The notes: a model not told the origin generated them from the sequence alone. A DNA stretch of 64,000 nucleotides from Galbula dea (GCA_013399015.1 VWZX01002961.1:496001-560000), one strand, 5' to 3'. Positions 25,053 to 39,594 are shown, counted from the first letter of the stretch. Numbers and translations are program-made.

Positions 25053-27504
25053 AAGGCTTTTTGTCATGAAGAAAAGGAGGAAAGTTAGATTTAAAATGGA
25101 ACCATTTGTTTTAGTCTTCATTCCAGAGTGACTGTCATTTTTCCATAATTCCTTTCCCAAACCATTGGATTTATGTTTCTTCTTCATGAGTGGACATTTA
25201 TCAACGTGACACTAAACTGTTGTTAAATTTCTTGCCTTGGTTGCTCTGAAGGAATTAGGAGTTCCCTGTGTGTAACCAAAACCATTCCATATAAGTCCTT
25301 ATAACATGCTAGTCACAGTATATTTGAATGTCCTCCAGTAGAGTGCTAAGCAGCATGACTAACATCTGTTGTTTATTCTTTCTCCTCTCCATGAGGGAGA
25401 TGTCTGTGCACTGAAGTGCATTATTTTTAAGAGAGTGTTTGGTTTTGTTACCCACACCTGTGCATTGCTGCATGCTTCAGTGACTAGAGATAGGTTGTGG
25501 ACTGGAAGGTGGAGAGGCTGGAGGTAGTTTGTAGTTACCAAGGGTGTTTCCTTCATAGTGTGAGCTGGGCACTGAGAAAATGCAGTATTTTCCTGGATGA
25601 GACTTTTTGTTGATCCATGGGCTGGCACAGAAGCATGACATCCAGTTCAGCTGCCGAATAGCATGGTCTTGTGATGCACAGATCATTTTTGTTGTGAACC
25701 TTGTAATCCTCTAGAAGCAGGATGCGGAGGGGCCAGGTAGAAAGAAATTGTACAACTTGAAAGAAGAAAGAAGAACTGACACCTTGAAACAGATGTCTTG
25801 GATCAAAATATGAAATTCTTTTTCTGCCATCTTAGTATGGAACTTAAAATGACTCAGATGTCCCAAGCAAGATTAAAGTTGCCTGTGTACTTCCTCTAAA
25901 GAAAGAAAATAAAGAAGAAGTTGTAACTTCTGATTAAAGATCCTTTGAAAAGTTCACACACATTCTGCTCTGCTTCTTATTTAGGTGGAGGGCACAAGCA
26001 GAATAGCTCTTCAATGGTCAGATACTTACAGCATGAGACATTTCATTGTGACTCACTGAGTATGAATCATTCCTACATAACATCGAATTTGAACTAGTTT
26101 AATGCCTTTAACTTCTGATTTCAAAGTTTCACAATCACATGAAACTTGAAGTATGCAGAATCAACTGTTCAGGGCTTGCATGTCTGAAATGGAAGAAATT
26201 AAATTCTGGGTAAAGCTTGACAAAGAGCTTAGCTCAAGAGAGAGTTCATGATGAAAAGTGAAGAATGTGGGAGTGCTTAGAAAGGGAATACACCTGGGCA
26301 AATTGATCAAACCCTGTCTGACATACCTTCAGGTTGTGTTCAAAGGAAAGCTTCTCTTGACCATTCTTTCAGCCAGGTAAAATGCAGAATAAAAAGACAT
26401 TCCCTTAAGGTCAGGCATTAATATCCATAGGACAGCCTTCATGGACAACATTGATGTAGCAGTATCACCAAAAGTTCATGGCCTTGTCTCAACATACACA
26501 AATGAAAAGGGGACCTTGGAGTTGTTGAGGTATTGGGTTGGATTAAAGGTAACTTACCATCTTCACCTGGGGAAAAGTAGTGGGCTGGGATGTCACTGCA
26601 CAGCAACTGAAGTTAGGCAAAGGAATCCCAAGAGATTTCTATACACATAATCTCAGACTGGAAACTGACTGCAGACACTGCAGTAGTTGGCCTGTATTAG
26701 AAATGCCTGGTATGAACGAATGGAGTAGCTCTTCCTTTCTCCCACAAGGCTGTCATCTCAACTTTCCATGCAACTCCTCTCACAGGTGGGAAGAGTTTAC
26801 CCTCCTTTGGGTCCCCTGGAAGAGTGGAGCAATGTCTGCTCTAACCATTATTGTTTAAATATCCCCTTTGGTCTAGCAGAATATCCTGCCTCTTTGCAAA
26901 GAGATTCAGGGCAGTGTTGCCAGTTTACTGAAAGCCCACAGTACTGAAAGCAGGTCCTGCTTCTTGGAGAACCCAACTTTTGGCCTTGTTTGAATCCTTG
27001 GTAGTGTAACAGAACTATTTTGAGAGACTCCTTGATCATGGTGTGGAGCCATGATGCTGATCTGGGTTTGACATGGCAGAGAGGAGTCCGTATGGGAGAA
27101 ACTCAGCCTGTTGTTGGGAGGAACAGCTCCCTACTTATGCCTATAAGTTTCCAAATGAAGACTAAAGCTCTTCAGAAAGGTAAGAGCTGGGCAAGGTCCA
27201 GCATAAATATAGATAAAACTAATTTTCGTAGTTACCTTTCACAGACTTCTTAGAAGTTGTTTATAAACCTTCCTGGCTTCTCAATAATCATATGTTGAAA
27301 AACAGTGTATGAGGAGTTGGTTGAAAAGCGTCTTGAAGGATGAAACTTAACCTTGCCTATATATGCCCATGAGAGGGCAGCACAGACCTACTGAGCCTTC
27401 GCTAAAGGCTCTTAAGAGGCAGAGAGACTAACTCAAGAGCTCGTATCCGGCTACAATTAGAGGAGAAACGAGAGTGGTGAAACACTCGAAGAGTTTGCCC
27501 AAAG

Positions 27505-27665
27505 ATGGTAGGTGCCTCATCCTTGGCAACATTCAAAGTCAGATTGAATGGATCTCTGAGCAACTTGATCTAGTAAAAGATGTCCCTGTTCACTGCAGGA
27601 GGGTTGGACTAGCTGACCTTTAAAGGCCAACCAAAAACCAACCCCAAAGCATCCTATGATTTTAT
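27505..27665 (+). mobile_element. CR1 LINE 3'-end fragment
   Basis: It contains CAGGAGGGTTGGACTAGCTGACCTTTAAAGG-type CR1 tail sequence and ends with CATCCTATGATTTTA. It is 5'-truncated and diverged. Confidence 0.75.
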
Positions 27666-29436
27666 AAAAAACACGGATCCATCCATGACCACCCAGAACT
27701 AAAATCCAGGTACAGGACTGACTGGGTCAAACTCAGGTGCACGACAAGGGTCTGAATCTCACAAACTTCTCAGGGAAGTTTCCAGTCAGTTACTGAAACC
27801 TTAAAAGAGAGTTTCAGAGGAAGCATACTGGACAATGCCTACAGTTCTCTGGAAGCAATGAGTTGATGTGAGACATCAACCACGCCCTTGCCAAGGCAGA
27901 GGCTGTCACCCCAGGGACACTACAAACTCACCCAAGGAATGCGTGCTGTTTATTTCCATCCCACTGCTCCTAAGCACTACAGCAGCCAACACCCCTCTGC
28001 TATTCCTCTTTCCTCCTGCTGCCAGGACTCTTGCCATGCAGCATGAAATTGACTGTCCTCTCTTTCTCTTGAGTTCTCCAGCCCTCTGGCAAGGTGGATG
28101 ATGGAGATGCTGAAATAAGTCAGACATATGCTTGCAGCACTTGGCTTACAGAATTTTGGAAACTGGATGGTGACAGGAAACTGTATATAGATGGCAGTGC
28201 TCCACTGCCAGCCTCTTACAGCCTCCCAGATCAGAAGCAGCTAATGCAGAGGAGGCAGGCAGGATGGATGTGGGAGGAATGAGCTATATCCAAACACCCT
28301 TCAACAGTGAGCTAGAACAATTCACCTGAATAAATTTCTTTGCCCCCTTGCAAACAGACAGTAAAAGTCCTCAAACAAGACTTCTTTCTACCATATTGGG
28401 GCTTGTGACTAACACATGGGATTTTGGAGGAGAGGTTTTTAACCATCAGCAACAGCAATGAAATCACTGGGTCCAGACAGAACAGCTTTGTCTTAGATAA
28501 AACTCAAGAGAACCACTAGCATTAAAGGACCATCACAGCGCCAAGGCCAGCTGAGAGCTGAAACCACATCCTAATAGGTGTATTGATACTGACACATGCA
28601 ATCTTTCAGAGGCCAGAAAGCCCTCAAATTCACAACTAAGAGAAATATGGAGACACTTTGTAGCAGACCTGTCCAGAGCTAGCTGGCCTGCCCTTATCTG
28701 AAGATGAGATTGAAGAGGAAGCCACGTCTCATTTACTGGCCCTTTGACACCATCAAGGGTGTTGGCTGGGGAATGCCACTCTTGCAGGGCTTGGCTCCTC
28801 TTTTTTGCCAGGAGAAACTCCTGCTGGTGGGAGGGAAGCCAGGGCAGGGCTTGACCTCAAGGCTCCCCCAGGCTCCTCTGTGCTTGTTTTATCTTCTGGT
28901 CTTTGCATGTACAAAAATGTGACCTGTAGATTGCTTAAAAACTTCAGTAGATCAGCATCTCTAAATTGCAGATATTTTGGTCTGGGTTTTCCTTTGCAGA
29001 AATTAGCCTCAGACCTGTGATGAGGCTCTCCTGTGAATTTCCTTCGTAGTCAGCAGAGAAAAGGAGACATCCTTAGAGGGAGATTTAGAGCCCAAATCTC
29101 TCTCATTGTGTACAAGAAGGCACCCTGGGGGTCTTCTTTATTAACAGTAGTAGCAGCCAATAGAGACTAGCCTTTATAAACATCCAGCTTTCTCTAAGCT
29201 TTGGGGATGACACTGATGAGGAATGGAGCCCCAGCAGCTGGCTGAGATTTAATTTGTTACTGCCTTTACCCGCATGTACAAATTTCACTATGAGCACTAG
29301 AAAAAAATTCCCAGTGGAAGCTGTTCTCTGGCTGAATCCAGTTCTTCACCAGACAGAGCAGCAGCTTCCTCCAAGTTGTTTGTCCCTTTCTACTTGCTTG
29401 CTTGTCAGAAGAAGAAAATATGTTGTGCTAGGTTAA

Positions 29437-29492
29437 CAGTTGGTCTCAGTTATCTTAAAGGTCTTTTCCAACCTAAACAATTCTGTGAAACA
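29437..29492 (+). mobile_element. Short CR1 tail
   Basis: TTAAAGGTCTTTTCCAACCT followed by AACAATTCTGTGA is the last part of a CR1 3' end. Confidence 0.65.
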
Positions 29493-30161
29493 GTCTCTCC
29501 TGAAAGGCTGAAGGTGCAGATTTTAATGCAATCACATTATTCTAGTAGTTTGAGCTTCATGTAAACAACTAAAACTGCAAGTCTTAACAACACTAAAATA
29601 CAGCTGTGGTTGTAAAGCTCATGAATAAAGTTGCCCTACAAAATTAGACAAATAAGGTGTATGTCTCTCCTTCCCAAAATATGAAGAAGCTCCAATCCTT
29701 GAGCGTGTGCTTTATAGCACTCTTCTCAGGAATGAGGAGTGCAATGCCATATTTGTGGTTGGACTATTCATTGCCAAATGCAAAATACCAGGACTACCAA
29801 GGTCACAAAGGTGCCTGTATCTGGGTTTTCTGTAATGCTGTTCACCAAAGCATCTGAGGTTTTAGAAAGAGGTTACTTACTGCGTTCCACATCACACTAA
29901 ATATATACATACAGTTCTGCTTTTCAGTCTATATGTTTACAGCCTTAGCTGGAGTGGCTAGTCCAGTGGCCTGGTAGTTTATAATTAGCCCATGGTCCTT
30001 GCTAATTGTATGCCATGTCTCCCCACACTCAGCACTGCTTGATAAACAATTTCAGGGACAGAGTTTGCTCTCCCCTCATCTCCCTAGGTGGTGTTCACTC
30101 ATTTATTCTCTATACCCCACAGATATTCCTCTCTCTTGAGGTTGAGAGGTATAGAATTAGG

Positions 30162-30189
30162 AAAAAAAAAAAAAAAAAAAAAAAAAAAA
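30162..30189. repeat. Run of 28 A
   Basis: An uninterrupted homopolymer flanked by GC-richer sequence on its right. The poly-K and poly-F reading frames across it are artefacts of this run. Confidence 0.95.
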
Positions 30190-33100
30190 GCAAACCCATT
30201 GCAGAAAGTGTGAGGCCAGGCCAGCTCCAAACCCAAGGGCACAGTGGACATCTATCCCCCAGGAGCTGCATCCTCGCTCCCCATGAAGATGCACTGAGAT
30301 GGGAGAGGAGGCAGCCATGAGGAATTCCCTTCTGCTCTTGGGAGGAGCTGGCTCCTGGCCATGGCAGATGGAGGATTTGGGTAGCAGGCACAGGCCTCCA
30401 ACCCAAATCTGTCTGAGGGAACTGTGGACTGGGAAACAGCTGTTTGCAGCTCTCCCGGGAATATGGGAGCAAAACTGGGCAGCGGGAATTGGAGTTGAGG
30501 TCAATGGTGGCAGTGCCCTCAGGGGAAGGTTGCTGAGCCAACAGGTGAAGTGGGAAGTCTGCTTGGGAAATAAGGCAGTTCCTCTGCTCATGGGCAGTGT
30601 TTTTGGAATGCTGTGCAGCAGCGATGCTCAGCTTCACTCCTGGCATTTACTGTTCCTGTGCACTGGGGGGACAATAATCCAAAAATTTCTCCTCCCTAGG
30701 ACAAACAGACAGTGTGTGTCAAGCTGAACCTGTGCACGAGTGCTTGGGTTTGGTCAACACTGCAGCCATGCTGCTAGGGATGTGGGATTTCCTGAGCCTT
30801 ATTCCTTAACCATGAGATCTGGCCTTCCCATGCAACACTGCAAATGCAGTTAGGAGCCTCCTATGGGTGGGAGTGGTTCCTTTATGATGCTGGCATAAGG
30901 CAGTCACAGAAATGATTCCTGGGACTCTACTGCTTTGACCATAGCCTCCTCTTCCTCCTCATGTGTTCTCTCCCTCCCTGCAGCATCTAATCAACTCTTT
31001 ATTCTTTGAGCATCCTCCAGCATCTCTCCCATGCCATCTTAGAACAAACACAGAGTACTTGGTGACAGGTCTGTTCTCTCATTGCCCTATCACCCACAGA
31101 GCACGTTGTTATAGTCAAGAAAATGATCTCCTAAGAAATTCCATTTTCTCCCTCCATCTGATAATGGGCCAGGGTGTAACATTACCATCTGACTGTCCAT
31201 CCAGATGAAACCCCAGACTGCAGTGTGTCTTCACTCCCAAGGCACCCAGGAAACAAAGGTGTGCACATATATGGACCTGTGTCAAGATACACATGAGGAA
31301 AACCCATACATGTCTGGGTTTGTACTTATGCACATACATGTGTGTATATGTATGGCTCTGTGAAGGGCTGTGAGCACTCAGGAGCCTGTAGCATTTACAA
31401 GTACAAGAGGTAAGGGTCTGGCAATATAGGATGTTGGCAGGCATGCCAGTACAGATGCAGACCTACAGGGGAGGCTAAAGCAGCTGTAAGCACCTGGGCT
31501 TCCTATTACATGGTTTGTCAGCTCCACTGCACATCCTTGCTTAGAGAAGGTCTATGGCCCTCTGCTCTGCATGCAAATTCAGCTCCTAGGCTGCCCTTAA
31601 TAACACACACCAAAAGCGCAAACAAAGAAACAAAATCCCCATCCCAACTCTCTTCTTCCCAATACCAGATTTCTCTCTGGGTATCATAAAAATATTCTTA
31701 CCCACTAAATAAGATTAACAACAAGCTTTAACAGCCAAATGCTGCTGGCAGCTAGGGATTGAACATCACCCTTACCCACTCTTCCAAACAAGGACTGACG
31801 CTAACACCGTTTCGCAGCTTCTTGGCCAGGGTGATGGAGCAGCAAGAGCTTAGCCACATCAGGGCTCTCCCCCAACCACCAGTGCTGGTAACTGGCAAGA
31901 ACATGGACTTCCCTGCTTGCTTCCTCTCCCCTCTGTTTTCTTTCCACATAAGCATTTCCACACCTGCTGCCTCTTCTGCAAAGTGAGATGTGACGGAGCA
32001 TGCCACCATAGCAGGGCTTGTGCCTGACAGCTGCCCCATGTTTTGCCAGGCTGTGACACTCAGAAGATGTGCTGGTTATCCTTTCACTGGCACTCCACAT
32101 CCAGCAGTACTGATGGGAGCCTGCCTTCCTATAGCCCACACACCAGTCACTGGGAAATACATAGTTCCTCCAGCACTGCTGAAATATGGCCTGGTAACTG
32201 CACCTATCTGGATTTCATACATTGTAGGAAGCACAAAGAATGGGCAAGCAGGTAAGAGTCTTTTAGGTCAGACAAATCTGTATCCCTACACATGGAGTAC
32301 CCAAGTGACAAGTTTCTTGTCCCTGTCTACTAGACCAGGCTGCAGTGGCTGGGTCTTTGGTTTATCGCTATGATACCTCATAAAGCTGGAAATGCCAAAA
32401 GCACTGTCCTTTCCTCAGGATCAAAGCTCATGTAGATCTCATGGGAGAGCTGGATCTCTCTTCAGTTGTCTCCAGCTACCAACAAGATCCATAAAATGTT
32501 TGAGCTATTGCCGTTCTCACTAATTTCCTATGAGATATTAGCAAGGATGTCTACCAAGGAGATATATAGATAGATACATTCTTTTCATATCTGCTTTTGA
32601 CTTGTGAAGGGCTTTAAAAACATGAAGCTTTCATCATCCTTCCCAAGCCCATTATTCATGAAGAACACCAAACACAAACAGCTGCACTTTTGCCAGAGAC
32701 TTGCACAAGGCTCCGGTAACATGAATCAGGAATCCTTAATTTTGGCAGATTTGTACTGGAATGGGTGAGGGAGAGAAGGGTGGGAGCTATTCTTTTTCTG
32801 CTGCTCTCCTCAGGCCTTCTTTGTTCACCGCAGGCCAACCAATATAATCTCTGTGCTTGACATAGCTCAGTATTAATAAGACTGAATGTATTAAAAAACA
32901 GAGGGCAATGCAATAGCCTCCACACTTTTCATGTTATCCAGTGTTATGCAGAGTAGCGAAAATCTACATTTCTGTTTCCAAAAAAATCGACATCCTAAGC
33001 TAAATAAAAGTAAAATGGATCCAACCATTTTTTTCCCTATAATAAATAAACCATTAAAATTCATTGACTCTTTTTCTACTGAGTATATTCTTCTAACACC

Positions 33101-36100
33101 CATGTTCAAACAGCAGCCCCAGCAATCCTAATATTTATATCTACATCCTTCCAACTTGCCCATCCTCTTTAAAGTTCAAGTATCTCATATGAGTGAGTCA
33201 TTCATCCACCCTTTTGAGAGCATAATAACAGAAATTCTTCCAAGCTTTGTGTTTTCGGCACAACAGCATTCCGATACCATCTAAGAATCACAGAGACACC
33301 CTCCAGTCCCAGGAGGACTGGAGAACAGGTTTGGCTAGAAAAAAAAATGTTTTCCTCATGTGATGGGCACCCTACCAATCACACAACACGTTCCTCAAGC
33401 AAGCTGGGCTCCTTAAAGCCCAGCAGCAGGAGGTGGGAGAAAGGGACTTCTTCAGCTTTGCAGGTGGGTTGGGATTTCTGCTGGGAAGCATCACGAGAAG
33501 AGAGGGGTGAGTGCCTTGCTTTGGTCATTGTCTTCGTGAGGCATGTGAGCAATAAGTGTCTGTTCAGACAAGAGAAACCTTTTGTGTTTAATGGGTTTTA
33601 TTTTAGTCCCTGGTCTGTGTTTAGTATGTGGGAGTTTGGTACCTAGATAAGGTTAACTGCAGAAGATTATGAAGTATTTAATTTCTCTTACCTCAGGCTG
33701 TGTCTTTTCTAAGGCTGTCTTCAGTTGTTTCACATGAGGTTTTTTTTTTTCCTAAAGTCCATAGAAAATAAACAGGAGAGAATGGGAAAATTAAATCTAT
33801 TGCAGATATATCTGAGTGCTAATAAACAGAGAAAAGGGAGAAAGAAAGAAAAAGGGAGAAAGAAAGATTTGCAGAGAAAGATGAATCCTGTAATTCCCCC
33901 TCACTACTGAAAATAGAAAAGGCACAAAAAACCCCAACTCTTGTTTTGGCTGTACTGAACTAATGAGGAAGAGAGGAGAATCCTACCTCCCAGCTCTATT
34001 TCCAAGGTAATTATGCTTGATGATGATTTACCAACCACTCCACTGTTCACACAGGCTTCATTTCATAGCACTCTCTCTCAGAAGGAACCTTAATTAGTCT
34101 CTGACCCCTGCTTGTTGCTGAGCTTTGGAGTTTTTTGCTTTATTTTCCTTCTCTAGTAGCACAAAATAACTGGCTGGCTTTTCCTTTTCTGAGTGTGGTT
34201 GATTCCTGGCACACAAGCTGTTCTCTGCCAGAGGAAGCTGCACTTTGAGGCAGGTGAGGTGATAGGGAAAGTCCAGCAGGGCAGGAAGAGCATGTCGGTT
34301 TGTGTGTGCTGAAGGTGTTTGCTTTAAAGTAAGTAAATGGATGATGAATTGACACTTGGAAACCATTTGGCTTCTTACACTAGAGTTCAAGTGATTCATC
34401 AATAACATTTTTAACTGCATTCTCTTTAAAAACTGCATAAATCTGAAGATAACTCAAGCACTTGGAAACTGCTTTCTTTTTAAGCTACCTAGGGGCTAAA
34501 ATTTCTGCTAAAACCAACTTTAAAAAAAAAAGAAAAGAAGAAAAAATATAGTATTATTGCTGTCTCCTCAAGGAGGACCCTCGAGGTGTGGGCAGGTCTG
34601 TGACTTATAGAGGTTTCCCACAGCATCAGCACATCCAGCAGATATTCCACATCGCTGGCTTCCCTCCCTCAGCACCCCAACCCAGGCATCTCACTCCTAC
34701 CTGTTAAGACATGCTCTCCAGCTGGGGTTGGGTAAATGTGAGGGCCAGGAGGTGTGGTGCTTGGGATTTTGCACCTGAGAGGACCAGGTTTCTGCCGTTG
34801 AATGGCTATGTTTGTTTAGTTGTGCTTGACTGCTGCAGAGCCCTTCAGCCAAGGCATAGAAAACCTATGAGTAATAAAACAAATGCGTCCCTTGTCTCTG
34901 CCTTCTTACACCAGGGGATGAGAATGCAACGCCCTGCACAAGGATGCTGAAGAAAAGGAAGGTAGCAAGGAGTGAGATGAAGCCTCTGGAAGCCTTGCCA
35001 TCCCACTTCATGACCTCCAAGAGCAGGGTGTAGAAGCAAATTATCCTTGCAAGGGCTTTTGGACATCCCTTGGTCACAGTACTGTGACTCCACCACAACA
35101 ACTGGCACAAAATACAAGGCAATCAAAATGTGACCTGCCTCTGCAAAGGGCAATACCAAACCAATTCTTACTCATTGGCTTTTTAGCTAGAGATGAAGTA
35201 GGACTAGGCTAAGCTGCTGAAATGTCTGTAAAGCTACTGAAATGCTGTCCAAATCTATAGGAGGAGAGTGCAGAGGCTTCAAAAAGTCAGCCTGCCCAAT
35301 TTATGCGAGGTGTGCAACAGAGACAGAATCCTGCTTGGGTCCAGGAACTGCTGTGAGCACAGCTTCCTTCAAAAGCCTGCATGAGGTTGTCATGTAAAAC
35401 ACAAGGGCAGAAGCCAGCCTTTGCAGAAAGGAGCTTCATTTTTGGGTTCCACAGTTGTGTTGCAGGTCTCACAGAGTCACTGAGAGTAAAGGAAGGGTGG
35501 AGAACTCAAGTAAGCTCCAAGGGCATGGAAATACCAGATCTTTCTGCAGCGTGTGGGGTATCAGGTGAAGGCAGGACTACTGCTGCCCTTGGGCTCTGCT
35601 GGACCCCCTTTAGTGTCAGGGGTGTTTTGGGGCTGTGAGGGGAGAAGTTGCAATCTAGATTGTGACCAGTGTGTAAGGAAGAGGAAGAAGATGTGCCTCA
35701 GTAGGGGTACAGGTTTTTGTGATACAATGGGAGCAACAGATACCTTTTCAAAGATGCTTGGAACATGGAGAAAAGGCTATGGTAGTGATGATGAATACCT
35801 GGGACCTAGACTGGGACTGCTAAATTGCAAGGTGCCCAGGATGTTCTAAGGAACATCAGGCCTATGGCAAGCTCAAGGCTGAAATCCCAGGACATGGCCA
35901 CCTTCTCTTGTGGGTATTTTGGATAATGGTTGCAGCTGAAGCTCCAGTTTCCTCAGGAGGTTTTCTGAAGCCCCAGGAAACTGTACTTGGGTCCTAAAAG
36001 TAATCTTGACCAACCTACTAGGAAGGTTTCTCTACCCCCAAACTGTCTTATGCCCTCAGGCAGGAGCTGCTAGTGCCTGTGAGAGCTGAAAGGAGGACCA

Positions 36101-37239
36101 ACTACCAGTGTCACACCCGAGGGTGATTGTGAGTCATACCTGCAGGCAGCTTGCCTCAGGCAAGCTGGCAAAGGTTTATCTCATGACTCTATATTCATGC
36201 ACCTGCGTCAAGGGCTGGGCAAGCTGCTCTTGTTTAACACAGCTTACCTCGGAGGTGTGAGGAGCAGGCAGGAGGTGGAAAACCCTGGATCTTCTATGGT
36301 TTCTTCTCCTGGACATTTTGGAGGGTCAGTTCTTCAGCTGCTTAGATGCCATCATGGCCAGTGTCTCATTTGTGATGCTAATGCTACAGTGTCTGCAACA
36401 GAGAAAGTGACAGGCGAGGAGTGAATGAAGTGAGCACCAAGAAACTGTCCCTCTTGGTGATGATTTTTTGGAGGCAGAGGGAGGATTCGTACTAATATGG
36501 CAACATCATTACATTGTTCATTTTCAGATCTACAGTAAAGGCTCTCCTTTGTCTTTTCCTATTCCCAGTTTCTCCACTTCTCCCCCACCCTACAATTCCT
36601 TTGGTCTTAAGTCAGGTACTGGAGAGCCTTAGGTTGCGTAGAAGCTTGCCAAATTCCATCTGATATTTGTGTAGTGGTGACCACTATAATAGCCTAGGAG
36701 ATGGGCTTGCCCCAGGAGAAGGTGCTGGCTTTCTCAGGCTGCAGTAGTACCTGCCCAAGGAGAGTCAAGAATGAGCCGGTTCATGCCTGCCAGGGAGAAG
36801 AAAGGCAGCTTGTGGAGAATCAAGCACATGGGCTGTGTGGACAGCCCATGTACAAAGTGTTGAATGCTGTCATTACACTGAAGGAAGGTCTGTAAGAGAG
36901 AAAGAGGTTCCTGCAATGTTAAGGACTTTGTTAATCAGGCTTAGTGTCATCTGCCATGCTAGCCACACAACACAGTCAACCCTGCCATCTACATGGCAGC
37001 TGGAGCAGACCTGTTTTTCCATGTAGTAGTCAGAGTTCACACACTTGTGTTTGAGCAGGGGAGCTTTCCTTGTTATTTGGTCTGCTCTCCAATTTGTGAT
37101 GTCTCTTAGCTGGCAATAATTAAAGGCTTTCTGAAATTTCTGCAGTTTGCAGCACAAAGACCCATGAGCCAGGCAGTGGTTTCTACAGTTTTCAGATGAG
37201 TAGAGGACCAATGTCTGTCTCAAGTTTGGCAGGCTTTGC

Positions 37240-37345
37240 ACAGTTGCAATGCAGACTGATCTAGTGGATGGTGTCCCTGCCAGGCAGGGGGGTTAGAACT
37301 GTATGATCTTTGAGGTCCCTTCCAACTCTGACAATCCTATGATCT
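37240..37345 (+). mobile_element. CR1 LINE 3'-end fragment
   Basis: The blocks CTAGTGGATGGTGTCCCTGC, GAGGTCCCTTCCAACTCTGA and CAATCCTATGATCTT are characteristic of the CR1 3' end. Confidence 0.85.
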
Positions 37346-38579
37346 TATATGTGACCAAACATTGCTCAGGCACAGATCTGACTTGAGGCAGTTTTATATG
37401 GTCCCTGGGCATGCTGGCTGCTCAACAAGTTTGTCAGGGACAAAGCTTCAGGTTAAACTCCTGAGCCTGCCTTTTTCAAGAACAGGGCCATACAGCTTCA
37501 GGTGTACTAGGCTGGCCTCCAACCACCTGACTAGGAATAAAAATAGCTTCTTACCTTGGAAACAATGGCTATCCTCACTTGTGGTATCATGGAAAAACAC
37601 TTATGTGCTCTTCTGCTGGTATAATGGTGAGAGCACTGGAGATCTCTCCATCCCTAACCCTCAAACCACTAAAGAAAGGGTAGTAGGAAATTCTGTTTTT
37701 TCCTCTGTCACTGTTGGAGGTCTTGCCTGCCCTAAGAGGGCAGCTGCTGAGGAGGCTAGAGGTGGCATCATTAAAGAAGTCCCTCAATGTTCTGTTCCTC
37801 AGGAAACTCCCCTTCATTGACAGTTGTGTCTGTCCTTGTTTTCCAGCAGTTTCTTTGAAGAACCCCAGAATCACTAACCCCAGCAAGAGAAGGCACTACT
37901 GCAGGTACTCTGGCAAAAGAGCAATATTCAAACTACTTCCCCTGTTGTCTGCTCATGTTGGGCCCTCTTAAGCCTTTCTTCTATGGCTTGTATCTTCTTA
38001 ACCACTCAGGAGATGCAGCTGTCTTGGGGTGGTGGTTTTTTTCCTGCCCCAGGCACAGATGCTCTTCATCTCTTTGAAAGAAAGGTTTCATTGGTGCTAG
38101 CATCTGGGCTTGTTTCTCTAAGCAGTCTCACACCTCTAACTAATGTCTTTATGCTGCTCTCTCTGGAAGAGGATGAATTCAACACAGGGCACCTGGCCTG
38201 AGCCTACAGGATATATTGCTCTCAGGAATTTAGTGGGAAAGCTACTTGGCCTGGCTCCCATGAGACAGCTGCAGCCTGAGCTGCTCCCTCCCTCACACCT
38301 GACCAGGAACAGGGGGCCCAGTTCCAGTTCTCCACATGAGTGGGAGATGGGGCTACCCTTAGCAAGGTGTTACCAAGCTGTGCACCATAGGCATACGTGT
38401 GGGACACAGCTAAAGCACCATGGTTACAGCTTTGGTCCCATGGTACTGCTTGCCAGAAGGAAACAGCCAGCAGGTTGGGTAGTATACCCTGGGGTAAAGC
38501 TCGCTCCTTTGGAAGAGGAGGAGGCTAAGGGCACTGAACTTGTCCCCTGTTGTCAAGGGTTAGGGGTGGACCAGCCACT

Positions 38580-39246
38580 AAACAAGTGATAGATAGAATG
38601 CTCTCTATTACACTCTCTTCCCCAGCAGGGAATAAAAAGGGAATAAGGAAGAGACAGTTGTGGTTTGGAAAAGAAAACTAAAACTACTTCAATGAAAATA
38701 ACAATAAAGTGAAAGATGTACAAAGTCAATATTGACTCCAGGCTCTCTGGTGGCAACTCCATCACCATCACCACTGATGCTGCATCAGAAATCCCAGAGT
38801 GGACTCAACAGCAGACAGGAAACAGATTCAGGGGCTGGATCCTTGAACTGGATTCAGGAACTCATGGATCAGGGTCAAAGACAGAACAAACAGAGTCATC
38901 CTCAGATACTGGTCATTGAAGAAGAGAGCCTGACCCTTGTGATCCCTCAGTTTATTTTGAATGTGACATATATGGAAAGGAATCCCTAGTTGGTCAGTTT
39001 AGGGCCACCTGTCCTGTCTGCTCCTCCCTGAAGGTGCAGCCTTTTACTCCGCTTCCCCCAACATGGGACACAAGATTTAGCAATGACCTTTTTCTGCACA
39101 CCAACCCTTTGTATTAACTCTAAACATGAGGTCTTATCACTGCTAGAAGCAGGCAATGCCTGTGAGAAAGTGCAGGTACTTAGAGCTTTAGCTAAAAAGT
39201 AAAATCATTGAACAGAATTAGTTCTGTTCTAGCCCAAACCAGGACA
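38580..39246 (-). mobile_element. Degraded solo LTR, avian ERVL type
   Basis: Read on the minus strand, the element starts at 39246 with a TGTCCTGGTTTGGGCTAGAAC-like block, a diverged form of a common avian ERVL LTR start. Internal blocks such as GGTCAGTTTAGGGCCACCTG (plus-strand reading, near 38990-39012) also fit the family. The other end, near 38580, is approximate. No retroviral gene remains beside it, so it looks like a solo LTR. It lies about 350 bases before the first coding exon of UPK1B, in antisense orientation. Identification is by resemblance and was not searched. Confidence 0.55.
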
Positions 39247-39594
39247 GCTGTGCATCCAGATGTAGCTGATGTTTCTAGCCAGGTGGAAATATAACACCAT
39301 GAGCTGAGGTTTGCATAGGTATTATTGTGATGATAAAAACCCTATCCAAAAGGGATCTGAAAACATTAGCTGCCCCCAGAGTGGTCCCAAACTTCTGTAG
39401 CTCAAGTATCAGGGAATGTTTGAGTCACCAGGTTCACACCTGAGGAAGTTTCTCTGATTAAGCTACTATGAAGCAAGGGGTGGGAGGCACACAGACAGGC
39501 TGCCAGGGTCTGTCTATCCTTCTCAGGAATAATTCCTATTTCTGAAGGAAGCCTATTGTGCTGATCTAACTCAAAACTGGTTTTCCCAGGTTGC

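Larger units (their letters stand above)
23160..38570. other. Gene-free region between TEX55-like gene and UPK1B
   Basis: About 15 kb without a supportable coding exon. It holds CR1 tails, a (TG)11 repeat and a 28-base A run. A 5' non-coding exon of UPK1B should lie somewhere upstream of 39590, since that exon begins at a splice acceptor, but I cannot point to it. Confidence 0.5.

Noticed and set aside
30110..30646. 178-codon minus-strand frame containing a run of F
   Set aside because: It crosses the 28-base A run and is otherwise without a recognisable family.
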